A DNA stretch of 64,000 nt from Hericium rajendrae (Eukaryota > Basidiomycota > Agaricomycetes > Russulales > Hericiaceae): the NCBI GenBank assembly GCA_033439255.1, contig CM065885.1:434001-498000 (forward strand). The letters run 5' to 3'. Positions within the stretch are counted from its first letter, which is position 1. Each line of letters begins with the position of its first letter. Positions 1 to 11,211 of this stretch are shown here, piece after piece. The position numbers and the translations under genes are program-made. The notes under the pieces are model-generated. The model searched no databases. It saw nothing but the letters and a program-made list of their open reading frames with translations, and was not told the origin of the DNA.

Positions 1-799
1 CGTTGTTCTCCGGCGGACGAGACTTCTTCCGCAGGCGCCGACGCTCTTTGTGGATGGGTGGGCTAGGTGGAAGCATTGCGAGCGCGGAATTACTGCCCGC
101 ACGGAGGGGAAGATGTGCTGCGGAAGAGTACGCGACGGAGTCGCGGCCAGAGGGAATTGAAAATACGGACAGCGAGGGCGAGGCAGGGAAATGAGGTGGG
201 TAGAGGTGGGACTGGTGGTGGCGGTGACGGCTTAGGTATAGCTGTTCTGCGCGAGCGCGCGGTCACCGTCCTATCCTCCTCCTCCCAAACGCGGGTCCAT
301 CCTCCTCGTCGGACGACCAGGTCTCACCCCGAGGCGGCGAATTCGCCTTGTCGAGCTCAAAATCATCGTCCCAATTCTCCGGCTCCTGTTCGACCTGCGG
401 GAGCGATGCAGCTTGCTGTTGACGCGTGTACTCACCGCGGCGTGCCTGCCGGCGCGATGGGGACGCGGGAGAGTCGACTTTGTCTTCGAAGTCATCGTCC
501 CAGTTCTCGGCCTGCACCACTGACATCATTGATCGTTTCGGCGGGGTCGAAGGGCCAGGGTCTGCCCACTCCTGCAGCTGTGCTGTTGTCACTGTGGATG
601 TATTACCCGCTGCAGATGTTTTACTCGATGGTGTGGGCTTCGCGTGGCGGGATGGCGGGTCGCTAGCCCAGTCGGCTGAGCTGGATATCGAACAGCGCGC
701 ATCGACGGCATCTGGGACGCGCTGTTTTGCATGGCCTTGCTGAAACAGAAAGTCGTCGTCCCAGTTCTCTGAAGGGTGCGTCAGACCAGCACGCGACAA
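1..799 (-). CDS. Septation initiation network protein with ENWDDDF repeats (Byr4/Cdc11-like), partial
   Basis: Probable GAP or scaffold of the septation initiation / mitotic exit network, acting at the spindle pole body. The visible N-terminal part carries three copies of ENWDDDF(E/L), the short acidic-aromatic motif I associate with fungal Byr4/Bfa1 and Cdc11 proteins. Exons placed by eye: 799-328, 270-167 and 117 to beyond the left edge. The introns are 57 nt (327-271, GTGAGA donor) and 49 nt (166-118, GTATTT donor), and frames join cleanly across both. The third exon is rich in Pro, Arg and Lys. The start is not resolved: position 799 is only a TTG inside an open frame, and no in-frame ATG lies upstream before a stop, so a short first exon or a downstream ATG must be used. 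The motif is seen; which of Byr4 or Cdc11 it is remains inference, because the diagnostic C-terminal half lies outside the window. Confidence 0.6.
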
Positions 800-839
800 A
801 GGCGGACGAAACGCACCTGCAGCTTCAAGTTGCGTTCTT

Positions 840-2575
840 GACTGTCATGTGGACTCGTTCTGTCGTGAAACGCGGTCCTCGTCGCGGTCCTCGTCGCGCT
901 GTCGTGAGGTATCTATACCAAGACGCGGTATACGTGTGCGACGTGGTCTGGTGAAGGTCTGGTGTGGTATAAATGTTGGTTGCAGTCGTGTCCAAGCGTC
1001 GGGTCAATGCTGTCTGGCGTATTATGTAACCATCATTTGCCTTGTTCTCTTCGAGCTCGCCGGTTCAACAGCTCGATGTCAACGTTCATCCTCATGCTTT
1101 GTCCGCCATCTTTTTATGCCATCACGAGAAGGATTACTGATATTCTCAAATGTTCCATGTGCTGAGAACGAACCACATCCCCCAGCCGCCTTGCCCCAAA
1201 TGTGCATCAAATCATAGTGCTGTGAAACATGAAACATGTTCTTTAGAAACTCTAGAATCTGATATGTTACTGTTATAACAGAGTCTCAAACAAAGGCACG
1301 TCTTTTCTCGAAACCGTTTTCTTACATGATTCCTGCCTTGCGACTACATGCAAAGCTCCGACAAAAGAGATGGCACCAGGCCCCACTGCAGACAGCCTGC
1401 CAGACCCGCGCGATGCATACTGTCTCATCAGCGGCAGGCCTGGCCCAGAAACTCGGGCGAAAACTGCGTCTAACAGCAAGATGGAAGGGAAGCAGGGCGA
1501 ACGTCTTCATCTCAGACTGACAGTTGCCAGTTCATCAAAGGGGAGATACTTACGCCGACGAACGGGAAGACAGTCTCTTTTGTGGCACTTATGTACTGAT
1601 CGTCATTCAAGCTCCCTACGAGACACCATGCGCTGTCGAAGGACGCGACATTAACTGTGCTTCCCTGGAAAGAACGCCTAACTTACGTGTATGAAGCCGT
1701 CGGGCCTGAAGGCCTGACATCCAAAGAATCACAAGAGGTCATTTTGCGCGAAGGAACGTGCCGGCATCTGGGACGCATCCTTGCGAAGACTGGCTGGAAG
1801 AGGATGACTTGCGTTCTGAGGTTTCGCTACTGGACGCGCTGAGTCCGATGCTGGACGTGCACTTCCCTAAGGATTGCACGCTCGACAGGCTTCGTACGAC
1901 CCAGATTTACCATCATCCTTCGCAGATATAGGATCTTCTGCACCATCGACACCACGGCCAGGCGCACATACGTCATTCAGTTGACGCATGAGTCAAGATG
2001 CTCCTCGAGACAGCGATTCTCTTCGTTTTGTGGGTCGTCAGAGAAGGCTGCTGGTATACGATGAGTGGTGCTGGAGCCTACACGTTGGCCTCGTCGATAT
2101 GTCGCCTTCGGACCTAAGGCTAATGTCAAATGTGTTGATATTTTGATATTCGTTGATATTCTGAGGAAGGATCTTGATTTCGAGGCTACGATGCCCTTCA
2201 GACAGTTGGCGGACAGTCATACTGTGTTTTTGAACTGTAGAGGGCAGACTTTACGGTCCGAACCGAAGCATCTGATTTCGAAGACTCGAATAATAATAAT
2301 CGATTACGAAGCAGTCGCAGATTTTTGTAAAGAATAACATAAAGATAAAGACTCAAAGCAAACTAAAAGAGTGGATCTCAAGAACAAATGAGAAAATCAA
2401 GATGAGGTCTGTCCGTACTTTGGACGCTGATCAGCAGATGCAGCCGGTCCGTACTTATTCCATTGTGAAGCTGCGCTGTACACCTCACGCTGAGTGGCGT
2501 TATATGACGGACACCCGAAGCTCTGGAAGAGCGGATCGATCCTGTCGACGATCTGCAATCCGTCAGCATAGGCAA
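840..2575. other. Intergenic region, no supported gene
   Basis: No ORF here has recognisable family motifs. A TATA-like stretch near 968-975, read on the minus strand, could belong to the septation-network gene. Around 1700-1920 the plus strand has moderately GC-rich, partly open frames without a start or clear intron signals; a decayed gene is possible. The octamer TTGATATT occurs three times within 2132-2161. Confidence 0.4.
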
Positions 2576-3891
2576 TTAATCTCTGATCCCAGCTGCACGT
2601 ACGAAGCTGACGACCGCCTCCACATCCCGGCCAGGCTGCGCGATCGACGACGGCACATTCGCCTGCAAGGCCTGCTTGAGCACGCACGCCAGCCCATTGA
2701 CGTCCGTGATGTCGCCGACGTCAGGGGCACGAACGCGTCGACGCGCCCGGCGTTCGCGCCGAACGGAATGTCGCGCGAGGTGTAGAAGTCGAGGATCGCG
2801 GCGAGGGTGTCGACGAGCCCGAACGGCGTGCCGCGGCGGAACCAGTTGCGCGGGAAGTGCTCGGGGACGTTCTCGTAGCGGCCGTCGGGCAGCTTGCGTG
2901 CGCCGAAGATGGCCGCGATGGAGGCCTCGTTTGCGATTCCGCCATCGCCGAAGGTGCCATTGGTGAGGAACTCGGGAACGAATGCCTGAGTCCACGTGAG
3001 TTCGTCGAAATCCAAATTCTGCGGCGGGACCGGCGCAACTGACCTTTGCGCCGATCATGACCAGCGCCTCGACTGGCAGGAAGTAGAATATCGGATTGTG
3101 TGCCACGCTGTGGTCATACCTAGCCTTTTGCACGTCCTTCATCGCGTCGATGGTGTACTCACCCCCATACTTCGCTGCGATGCTCTGCATCTGGACATAA
3201 AGGTTTGGATCCAAGGCGCGAGACTCGTTGAAATACGCATCCTGCCGCGTGGCAGCAGTATCGCCTACACAAGCCTGGTGAGCTGATACTCAAGTTGTGC
3301 GTGTGGAAGAAAACATACCTTCTGGACCTGTGCTGTGGTAATTGAGCCCACCCTCGTAACCGAGCAGTGGCTCGAGAAAACCCAGAGCGGCCGTGCGCGG
3401 GTCAGGGCCGCCAATTGAGAGCTTGCCCGTGATACTGAAAGGCGCTCAGCCATGCTCAGAGCCAATAGTAGAAGGAAAACTCGGCACTCACAGGTCTCCG
3501 TCATTTACGACAGAAATTAAAAAGAGGAACTCTGCGAGGTCCGCGCCCATGTTGAAGCCCTCCGCTGTCGCGGCGATGACCTCGGCCTGCGTCACGATCC
3601 CGCTGCGAGGCAGGTATCCATGGTTCGCGAGCCTGCGCCAGAGACGTAAATCAAGGCGGAATATTCAATAAGGACATATACGCACGTATTCAAACCGGGG
3701 CACGGTCCCCGTTGGTCCGTCGGCCCTGGAGGTTGGAACGGATGTGCAGCGTCTGGGATCCGCTTAAGACCGTCGACATTTGCAACGCCGTTGTCCTGTG
3801 CGGAGGGGGGACGCCCGGATCTCAGATAAGCTGGGAAGGCATTGCAGGCTGCAAAGAGAGAGAAAAGACAGGCGGGGCGGATGAAGATCAT
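2576..3891 (-). CDS. Heme-thiolate peroxidase (chloroperoxidase / unspecific peroxygenase family), frame disturbed
   Basis: Secreted heme-thiolate peroxidase that would use H2O2 to oxygenate or halogenate organic substrates. The ATG at 3891 starts a hydrophobic signal peptide. The proximal heme ligand motif PCP is in GPCPGLN at the end of exon 1. The conserved HGYLPR, GFNMG and SIGGPDPRT blocks follow, and the acid-base motif EGD-x4-R is present as PEGDTAATR. Exons: 3891-3686, 3632-3492, 3434-3319, then 3264 onwards; introns are 53-57 nt. Two problems follow. After ...VMIGAK (3044) the family frame resumes only if 25 nt (3043-3019, with GT and AG ends) are removed, too short for a normal intron. 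Near 2727-2724 the frame must gain one base, at a CCCC run, to reach the C-terminal block DVGDITDVNGLA that ends at 2576. Family assignment is firm; whether the gene is functional, mis-assembled or a young pseudogene is open. Confidence 0.8.
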
Positions 3892-5210
3892 CTTACGGAT
3901 AGCGACTGTGAGGACGGTTCCCTGACCATCTCAAGTCGTCGTATTTATGGCCGTCGTAGCATGCGAAGAGCACGGACGCAAAGGGGGATTCGGTGCGACA
4001 AGCGAGGTGGCGTCGATTGCTTGCAGAAAGTGAGGACTTACACTTGTTTCGTTCACGATTCGTTGTGGACGAAGCAGTCCATCGAGTAGCCTTTACTGAC
4101 CTGACCTGACTTGACGTCGCTTGATTAGTGGCCGAGTCGGCCGAGGATCGCCCCAGGTAAAGAAGATGATCTCTAGTAGATGCGGCCGTTTGTCCTACGT
4201 GTCGGGTAGAGTCATTTTCGCCAACAGTCTGAAAGTGAGCGGCAGAATTCAGGAGGAAAGAAGCCCACAGCAGATCAGTCTGGCCAAGCTCATGGAATGT
4301 ATCCAGGTGGTACACTGCCGGTTGCTTTGGGGAGATGGAAATGGTAGATTGGGTCAACCGACTACTCTGCCTTTGGGAGACTAGTCATGTGTAACAATTC
4401 ACTGCCATTCAGCGCCGTGTAGATGGATATCCAACGGCAAGATATCCAACGGCAAAGACATTCTTCAAGCTATATTACCTGAAACGGATGGTGAGACCAA
4501 ATCCAAATAAACGCACTGAGCGAATAGTCGGGTGGGTGTCTGGATCAGCGATTTTGAGAGTTCAAACGATGAGGAAAGAAGCAATATAACCGAGATGCCC
4601 GGCGGCGACACGAATCGACAACACCAGCACCGGGCCACATTCGGCCCGGCCTCGGCCAGGCACCTCGGCCGATCCTTCCAGGCATTAGCCCGCCGTCGCG
4701 GTCGATACTACTTTTCGTGAAACTTACTGTTCAAATTCACCTCGAATTCACCTCGCAGTACTGGCAGCCTCGTTCGGATTCAAGCGCGGGCCCGTACATC
4801 GGTTCCACCGTCTGAGATTTCAACGCAGGTCAGGGCTCACGTCCACCGTTGCAATGCTTATTGCCAACGTCGGGCTAGTGTCAAGGACAGGAATGGATAC
4901 CAACCGTAATTATCTCCATCTCGGCTGATCTGAATCGTCAGGAGAGACTTTCCCAGATATCGTCAGACAGACAACCCTGAAATGGGAAGCATTGAGTCCT
5001 CTGGAAGACTACAGATATTCTTCTGTGGCCAGAACTGAGGTCCGAGGACTCTATGTCGTCTATGTCGTCTTTGTCCTCATAAAAGGATCCCATTCAAAGT
5101 ACATACGCAAGTTACCGAACATGGACACGGCATTGTTAAAGAGATAAGTACTTCTACTCATGTATTTGGGTCAGGCAGCGCACAGCTCAATATCAGCTTA
5201 TCACCAACAT
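3892..5210. other. Intergenic region
   Basis: No convincing coding sequence. Contains a perfect 15-nt tandem duplication (GATATCCAACGGCAA twice, about 4426-4455) and CTGAC-type short repeats near 4097-4112. The open frame on the minus strand between 3893 and 4357 has no recognisable motif and overlaps the likely 5' region of the peroxidase gene. Confidence 0.4.
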
Positions 5211-7120
5211 CTAGTCCAGATCGTCAAATCCACTAAGCCACCTCTTCATGGCATGGCTACATATCTGCATTAGCATTCCGTGGATGCTACCCGGACGATA
5301 AGTGAGACTCACCGTCTCCGTACGGGGAGAATTCTCGGGCTGGCTGTCGCGCTGTCTTCCTGCGATGCGGTAGGGACCGGCGTGCTCAAACTCCCAAGAT
5401 CTGTGGAGCTCTGTGTCTCGAACGAGCCAGTCGAACTTTCCGCATCGGACGAGTCGGCAGGATCGTCAGACAAGACTGTAGGCGCGTCAGGCAGACTTGT
5501 CACGCTCGACGGTGGCGCGTCACCGGACAAAGTAGTTGACACAGCGCTGGGAGTCGCTTCGCTGTTTGCAGCGCCAGACGTGGTAGGGAACACCTCGGGA
5601 CCCAATCCCCAGAAATAGGTAAAGGGCGGCACCGATACGCTGGAGGGGATCTCGCCAGCGGATCCTGAAGGTACTCCCGTCGTGGTGGGGTCCGCTGTCG
5701 TGGTAGGGTCTGCCGTCGTGGGGTCCGTCTCGGTGGTTGGGTCTGCTGTCGTGGGGTCTGCCTTCGTGGTAGGGTCCACCTCGGTGGTAGGGTCCGCCTC
5801 GGTGGTGGGATCCGCCTCGGTGGTGGGATCCGCTGCCGTGGTGGGGATTGCCGTGGTAGGGTCTGCCTCGGTGGTTGGGTCTGCCTCGGTGGTAGGGTCT
5901 GCCTCGGTGGTTGGGTCCGCCTCCGTGGTGGGAATTGCTCCGTGGTGGGGATTGCCGCCGTGGTAGGGTTTGCCGCCGGTGGTAGGGATCTGCCTCTGTG
6001 GTAGGGTCTGCCTCCGTGGTGGGGATTGCTGCCGTGGTGGGGATTGCCGCCGTGGTAGGGTCTGCCTCCGTGGTAGGGTCCGCCTCCGTGGTGGGGATTG
6101 CTGCCGTGGTGGGGATTGCCGTCGTGGAGAGGTCCCGCGTCGTGGAGCTCTGCGACTTGCTTGGTACTTGCGAGGCACTGGCCGCAGTCGAGGACGTCTG
6201 CGATCCAGAAACAGCCCCAGAAGCTGGTGGTCTCCAGCCCTTCGTACTAGTCGAAAGCCCCCTTTGGGATCGTGCTGGTCGGCGTGGGCTGCGACTTCGT
6301 GCTCGTCACCGTCGAATTCGGCGTCGTGCTCGGCGATGTTGTCTCTGATGTCGCGCTCGTGAATGTTGGATTCCCCTTCGTGCTGGTGGCCGTCGGATTC
6401 GGCTTCGAGCTGACTGGTATCGGCGTCGGCAGCGGCTTCGTGCTGGTCAGCTCGGGCGTTGTGCTGATCACCGTCGATGTTGGTTCGACCGGAGTGGATG
6501 TTGGTTTGGCCAGGGTTGATGTCGGTTTGACCGGAGTGGATGTCGGCTTGACCGGAGTGGACAGCTTGACTGAAGTCGATGTTGCCTTGACCGGAGTTGA
6601 CGTTGGTTTGACCGAAGTCGACGTTGGTTTGACCGGGGTCGATGTTGGATTAACCAGCACGGGCGTTGGCTTGACTGGAGGTCGATGTTGGCTTGGCTGA
6701 AGTCGTTGTTGACTTGACTACGGTCGATGTCGGCTTCGTGCTGGTCGATGTCGGCTTCGGCTTCGTGCTTGTTGGCAGCGGCTTGGGTTTGGACTGGACT
6801 GGCGTCGGCTTGGGTTTTGGTGCTGGCTTAGGCTTGGGATTCGCCTTGAAATCCTGTCCAGTCCTGGAGCATAACATTTAAGAATGATACCATAGGCCTT
6901 TACACAAAGCAGATACTTACCCGGTATTCTGACGACCGAAATTAGAGCCATATCGAACTACGTCTCCGTCTCTGAAGCACTGAGGACGACGTCGAGACAG
7001 GTGAGCCAGCAATCGCGGAACCGTATTGGGGCTATCGACTTACTGGATAGGACCAGCGACGGACGGCGCCACCTGCGTGGCGACCAAGAGGGCAACGGCT
7101 GCTGTCGCGTATGAACGCAT
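5211..7120 (-). CDS. Secreted Thr/Pro-rich tandem-repeat protein with C-terminal KR-WLSGFDDLD, frameshifted copy
   Basis: Paralogue of the protein at 20419-21462. Exon 1 (7120-7044) encodes a signal peptide, MRSYATAAVALLVA then APSVAGPIQ. Exon 2 (6971-6921) encodes RYGSNFGRQ. Exon 3 (6863-5313) is repeat-rich: Lys/Pro segments, then PTST(P/S)VK units, then PTTEAD units, then a Ser-rich tail containing YFWGLGPEVFPTTS. Exon 4 (5256-5211, 46 nt) encodes RHAMKRWLSGFDDLD and stop. Introns are 56-72 nt. Inside exon 3 the repeat frame is interrupted at least three times by what look like 1-nt indels (about 6677, 6250 and 5985), so no single frame runs from exon 3 start to end. Because both ends, the promoter block and all splice sites are conserved, either the repeats are mis-assembled or the gene was broken recently. 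Likely a cell-wall or secreted protein, possibly Kex2-processed at KR before WL; no function is known to me. Confidence 0.65.
5690..6140 (-). repeat. 18-nt tandem repeat encoding PTTEAD-type units
   Basis: Degenerate tandem array within exon 3 of the Thr-rich gene. Units of six codons (PTTEAD, PTTAAI, DPTTEA) alternate with five-codon variants (PTTAD). One-base slips inside the array change the reading frame near 5985, which is the kind of place where polymerase slippage or assembly errors occur. Confidence 0.85.
6475..6720 (-). repeat. 21-nt tandem repeat encoding PTST(P/S)VK units
   Basis: About ten degenerate copies of a seven-codon unit in the same exon. One extra base near 6677 breaks the frame between this array and the upstream Lys/Pro segment. 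Confidence 0.8.
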
Positions 7121-7181
7121 TATGATAAAGAGGCTGAGTTTTGCGGTTTGGACAAAATCAAAAAGAGCGGATTTGATGAAA

Positions 7182-7272
7182 AGAAAGAATACAGGAGACC
7201 AGCACCTGTAATGAATGGGATTGGGGAGCAACCAGGCTGGAGAATAGGGCGGTTTCACTCCCGGTATTTGTA
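7182..7272 (-). promoter_or_regulatory. Conserved upstream block of the Thr-rich gene, with TATA-like TACAAATA
   Basis: The minus strand at 7245-7182 matches, with few differences, the plus strand at 20271-20334 upstream of the paralogue (shared cores CTCCAGCCTGGTTGCTCCCC and GCTGGTCTCCTGTA). A TATA-like TACAAATA lies at 7272-7265, about 150 nt before the ATG, comparable to TTTAAATA before the paralogue. The block probably covers the core promoter and the 5' leader. Confidence 0.6.
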
Positions 7273-8324
7273 GCTTTCTTGCTCGCTGATATTGAACAGT
7301 ATGCCCTGCGCCGGCGCTGTTGTATTCGTGTTCGCATCGCTGACTCAGATTGAAACATCCCGGAGTAGGGTTATTTGCATACATTCTCTGGATTTCAGCC
7401 GTATCTAGGCTTGCCGCCAAGTGATATAAACGACATCAGCCCTTACCAGCGAAAGGGAAACATTGATGAAATAACAGCGCTGGCACGCAGTCGTCAACCG
7501 AGGCTGCCGTGGTCGATCTGAGGCAAGAGAACACTTCTTGTCTGTGCTCTCGCTCGGTGCAATTAATCTGTAGACGAGGGGAGACCTACATAGGGATATG
7601 ATAAGGGCATCGAATGTTTCCGGGCGCGTTATACCTTCTTCGCTCGATCTGCCATCTAATCAAGCTGGCGCTCATCACAACCCACGCATGAGAGAAGACG
7701 CAGAAGCTATCCTCTCCTATGCCATTGAAATCGATGCCAACCAGGGACATCACGATTGCAGAAGGTGCTGTCCGGTCGTCGAAGATCCTTCTTGATTTTC
7801 CGTTCTTCTATCACGATTCATACACTGCAATCTCTTCAGTACCTCAGTACATGCGTCGTAGCGAGGGCGGGACGTGCCAATTGCATTGCACCGGGCTTCT
7901 GCCAGTGACGGTCGTCGCTGCGACTAGGCTGTTCGCCCTAAATGAACTCGATTCCAATTTTCCCTTGATCAATATATCGTTGACTTACTGACGCTCGGAT
8001 ACACAACTTTAGACGACCCTTCGATGAAGGTCCGTCTGCAGGCTCGCATACCCGGTCGGCTCCCGGACAACGGTCCTTAGCTAAAAAGATTCATCGCTAC
8101 CGCACCGTCATTTGGCTCCAACTCGAGCCCTTCCAGGCTCATTCAGCTGCTCCATCAGTTCCATTTGAATTTTTGAAGTGCCTGCTGCGACCATAAATAC
8201 ACTGTGTACCGTCGCATGCGCAATGCATATGAGCAGAGAAACAAAACGAAAGCGTGCGACACAGCCAAAGCAACAACATAGACTTTGAGACATCACAGCA
8301 GAGTACGACTTCTTGACCCCGTCT
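7273..8324. other. Intergenic region
   Basis: Separates the Thr-rich gene's promoter from the xylulokinase stop codon. Short frames only; nothing recognised. Confidence 0.4.
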
Positions 8325-11211
8325 TTATACAAGCGCCTTCACTAGCATGCCTTCCAGGCGGCAGTACTCCGGCACGATCGCCGCGTACGCCATGAACGCG
8401 TCCACGTCCGGCTCCGCAACCTTGCCCAGCCCGACCTGCATCTCGGCCTCGCCGGTCGGCAGCGCAGTCACTGGGGAGAGTGTTGTTGCTGTCACAGTAG
8501 CCGCGGCTGGATCCGGGGCACCATTTTCCCTGCAGCACCGCCGAGCGTCGCGCCGAGATCGGGCGTTGTGAACGCCGTCGACGGCTGCAGGGAGCTCGAG
8601 CTCGTCGTGCTGGTGCTGTTGCTCGTGATTGTGCGCGTGCGCCCCGCGATGTCTTCCTCCCCGTACGCGCCGTTGTAGAGGTTCGTTGGCGTAGTGGCGT
8701 TAGCGGCGCTCTCGACGCCGAGCCGCTCGAGTTCCTCCAGCGCATCCTCATCCTCTTCCGCAAAGACAGTCGAGCCAAAGCCGGACCGGTGGCCAAAGGG
8801 CGTGCTCGGCCCGCTGCTCGCCGTCGGGTTCGGGAAGGCTGGCATGTTGATGTTCGTGCGCAGCGGCGTGCCGCCGGTCGCGACCCAGCGCTTCGCAAGC
8901 AGCCTGCGCACCTCCTCTTCAAAGCTACTGCGGGCGGAGGCACCGCGCTCCTTGCCCCAGACCCACCGCGCCATATACGCTCCACCAAGAGAGGCGCGTC
9001 CAGGGAACCCGCCGGCAGGCGAGTTGCGGTGCGGCGAAACTTGTGCAGAGTCGAGTTGCGTCGTCGGCATGAACACCGGCGCGTTCCACACCTCCGCGAG
9101 CAGACTCGCCACGGACGGGAAGTTTGCTGCCGCGCCCGTGGTCAGGATGCGGCTCGGCAGGGACTGATAATCATAGGGGTCGAAGGAAAGCCCGATGGTG
9201 GTGGCCGCCGCGGGCGCGATGGAGACTGGCGTGCCGGTACGGCCAGACTGCGAGCCCGTGGCGCCGGGTACTGGCGATGCGGTGGAACTGGCGGATTGGA
9301 CAAAGTTGTTGCCGCGCGCACGGCCAGCGGTGGCACCCAGGACGCCCGTTGCGACCATGCGAGACCAGCGTACGCGGAAGGAGAGAACCTGGCTTTCAAC
9401 GAGGCAGCGGGGGTTCGCGCGGAGGTCGCGGAACTCGTTGACCTTGATGCCCGTTTCGAACCGGAAAATGCCCTTCACATGAGAGAGCGGGAAGCTGTCA
9501 CCTTGTAGTAACCAGTAACTGAAAAGCTTGTCGTCTAGACTGTCAAGGAATAAGGAAGGGCGTTTCTGATATGTTGTCGTAACGCACCCAATTGAACCGC
9601 CTGGGGGGACCACAGAGATCAAACGATCAAATGCACTCCAGCTTTTGGTATACATGTCCCGCACCAGCGCTCGTGGCACATCGGCGTTTCTGGGAGATAT
9701 TTGAGGATGCTGATGCAGAAGAGTAAAAGGACGACCCACCTGCTGTTGAGCATGATGATGTATTTTCGCTTCTCGCTAGGATCTTGTGCTGGATGAGGAA
9801 AAATGTTGTAGAGACGAGTAGGGAGGTAGTGTGGAGCGCTGGTGAGAAGGAGATCCATGGGACCGAACGAGAGGACGGCATCCGCCGGAGAAGGGCAAAG
9901 GGATAAATAGGTTGACAGATGATCCGGGGTAAAAGATGCAAGAATTGTATCTGGAGAGTTGTCAGTCAACAGCAGCTCCTCAACAAGCCCTCTACTGACC
10001 AGGCTCAAATCCATATCGCTCCACGAGATAGCGAGACACGGTCCCAATCCGTCGACCGCCTCCAGAGACGTCTACCTCGCCGAGCCATGCGCGAACCCGG
10101 CGGCCTTCCTCCGCGGAGCCACCAATGAAATCGAGCACACCGTCATCCCAGTGTCCCTGCCCGCCAGCAGCATGCACCCACATCCCAGTGGAACACGCCT
10201 CAGCCTCGCCCATGCCGACCCAAGAGCCCCCGATTAAACTCGCCAGGAACGCAGAGGCAATTTGGATGCGACCAGTGCGGGCCCAGACATCCGGTGACGC
10301 CTCCCGTACCCGCAGAAGCTGAGCGGCAATGAGCGAGGCATGGGCACTCGTGCCGACACGGGCTGCCATGTGGTCTGGACCACCCAGAGTGGCTTCCAGA
10401 GCAAGAGCATGGGAATGGGAGAAGGTATCTTGCGCAACTGGTGTGTTCGCAAGAGAGAACACATTTGGGGAGAGCTGCGAGTGCAGAGGAAGTCGAGAGT
10501 CGAGAGCAGGGAACGAAGGTATCGGTGTGGACTTCCACCAAACTAGAGCAGACTTGGGAGAAGAATTAGCATCAGAGCATCTATCGATCTGTCTGTGCAG
10601 CTTTATGCGTGACGGGGTAACGGTATATGGACCGACAGAATGGCGCGTACCGAGAAAAACGGAAGCAAATCTCACCTGCGCTGAACCTCCAATCGACTTG
10701 AATCGACCAATGTCATAATTCCTGCTCACTTTTTCGAGGAGAAAATCTGCAAAATTTTCGTGTTAATGAAATCGTGATAAGAACGTCGTGAATGGATGGG
10801 CCGATTGACGCGCGAATGAGCACGAGGTGGTCATGGTGGCGTCACGATCAAGCAAACGATCGAATTTTGCGACGAAGGCATGGGGAAAGTGGTGCGGACA
10901 ACGTACCAAGGGCCTTCACCCACATATCGACCGGCGTGGTATACGCATCTCCAGGTGTCGTGAAAATGCCGCCCTGTGTCCTGAATACGAGTCAGTTAAT
11001 GCTGCAGTACGCTCGCGCACACGCGCATCACAGCTATCGGACAATGTTACGAACAAGCTACTCACTGGTACTCTGACAACTCCGTGTCAAAATCAATTGC
11101 CTCTACCCCTATCAACTCCAAGCTCTCATCCACGATCGACGCACGCAGCTGGTCCACAGCGAGCTCTAGCCCGAGAAAGAGCGCTTGCCCAGTCTTCGCC
11201 GGTGCAGGCAT
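8325..11211 (-). CDS. Xylulokinase (FGGY carbohydrate kinase)
   Basis: Phosphorylates D-xylulose with ATP to xylulose 5-phosphate, the last step that feeds pentoses into the pentose phosphate pathway in the cytosol. Exons by eye: 11211-11066, 10980-10907, 10746-10676, 10552-10000, 9950-9740, 9689-9588 and 9518-8325. The N-terminal LGLELAVDQL sugar-kinase strand, TQGGIFTTP, GGSAQ with ALVWWKS, TGRIQIASAFLASL and the C-terminal RILTTGAAANFPSVASLLA plus NAPVF blocks follow the eukaryotic XylB order. The region between the two FGGY lobes and the C-terminus carries long Ser/Thr/Ala/Gly-rich insertions not found in the animal enzyme. Near 8524-8527 the frame must shift to reach the C-terminal AEMQVGLGKVAEPDVDAF segment. 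This could be one base lost at an AAAA run, or an unrecognised intron with a GTACGG donor about 140 nt upstream. Family call is secure; exon 7 details are not. Confidence 0.88.

Noticed and set aside
3893-4357. A 154-codon minus-strand frame upstream of the peroxidase
   Set aside because: Composition looks non-coding and there is no recognisable domain; it overlaps the likely promoter of the peroxidase.
5682-6362. Long plus-strand ORFs rich in Val/Gly/Ser (VVGSASVVG repeats) opposite the Thr-rich gene
   Set aside because: They are the antisense of the 18-nt repeat array; the minus strand has the signal peptide, splice sites and conserved tail.
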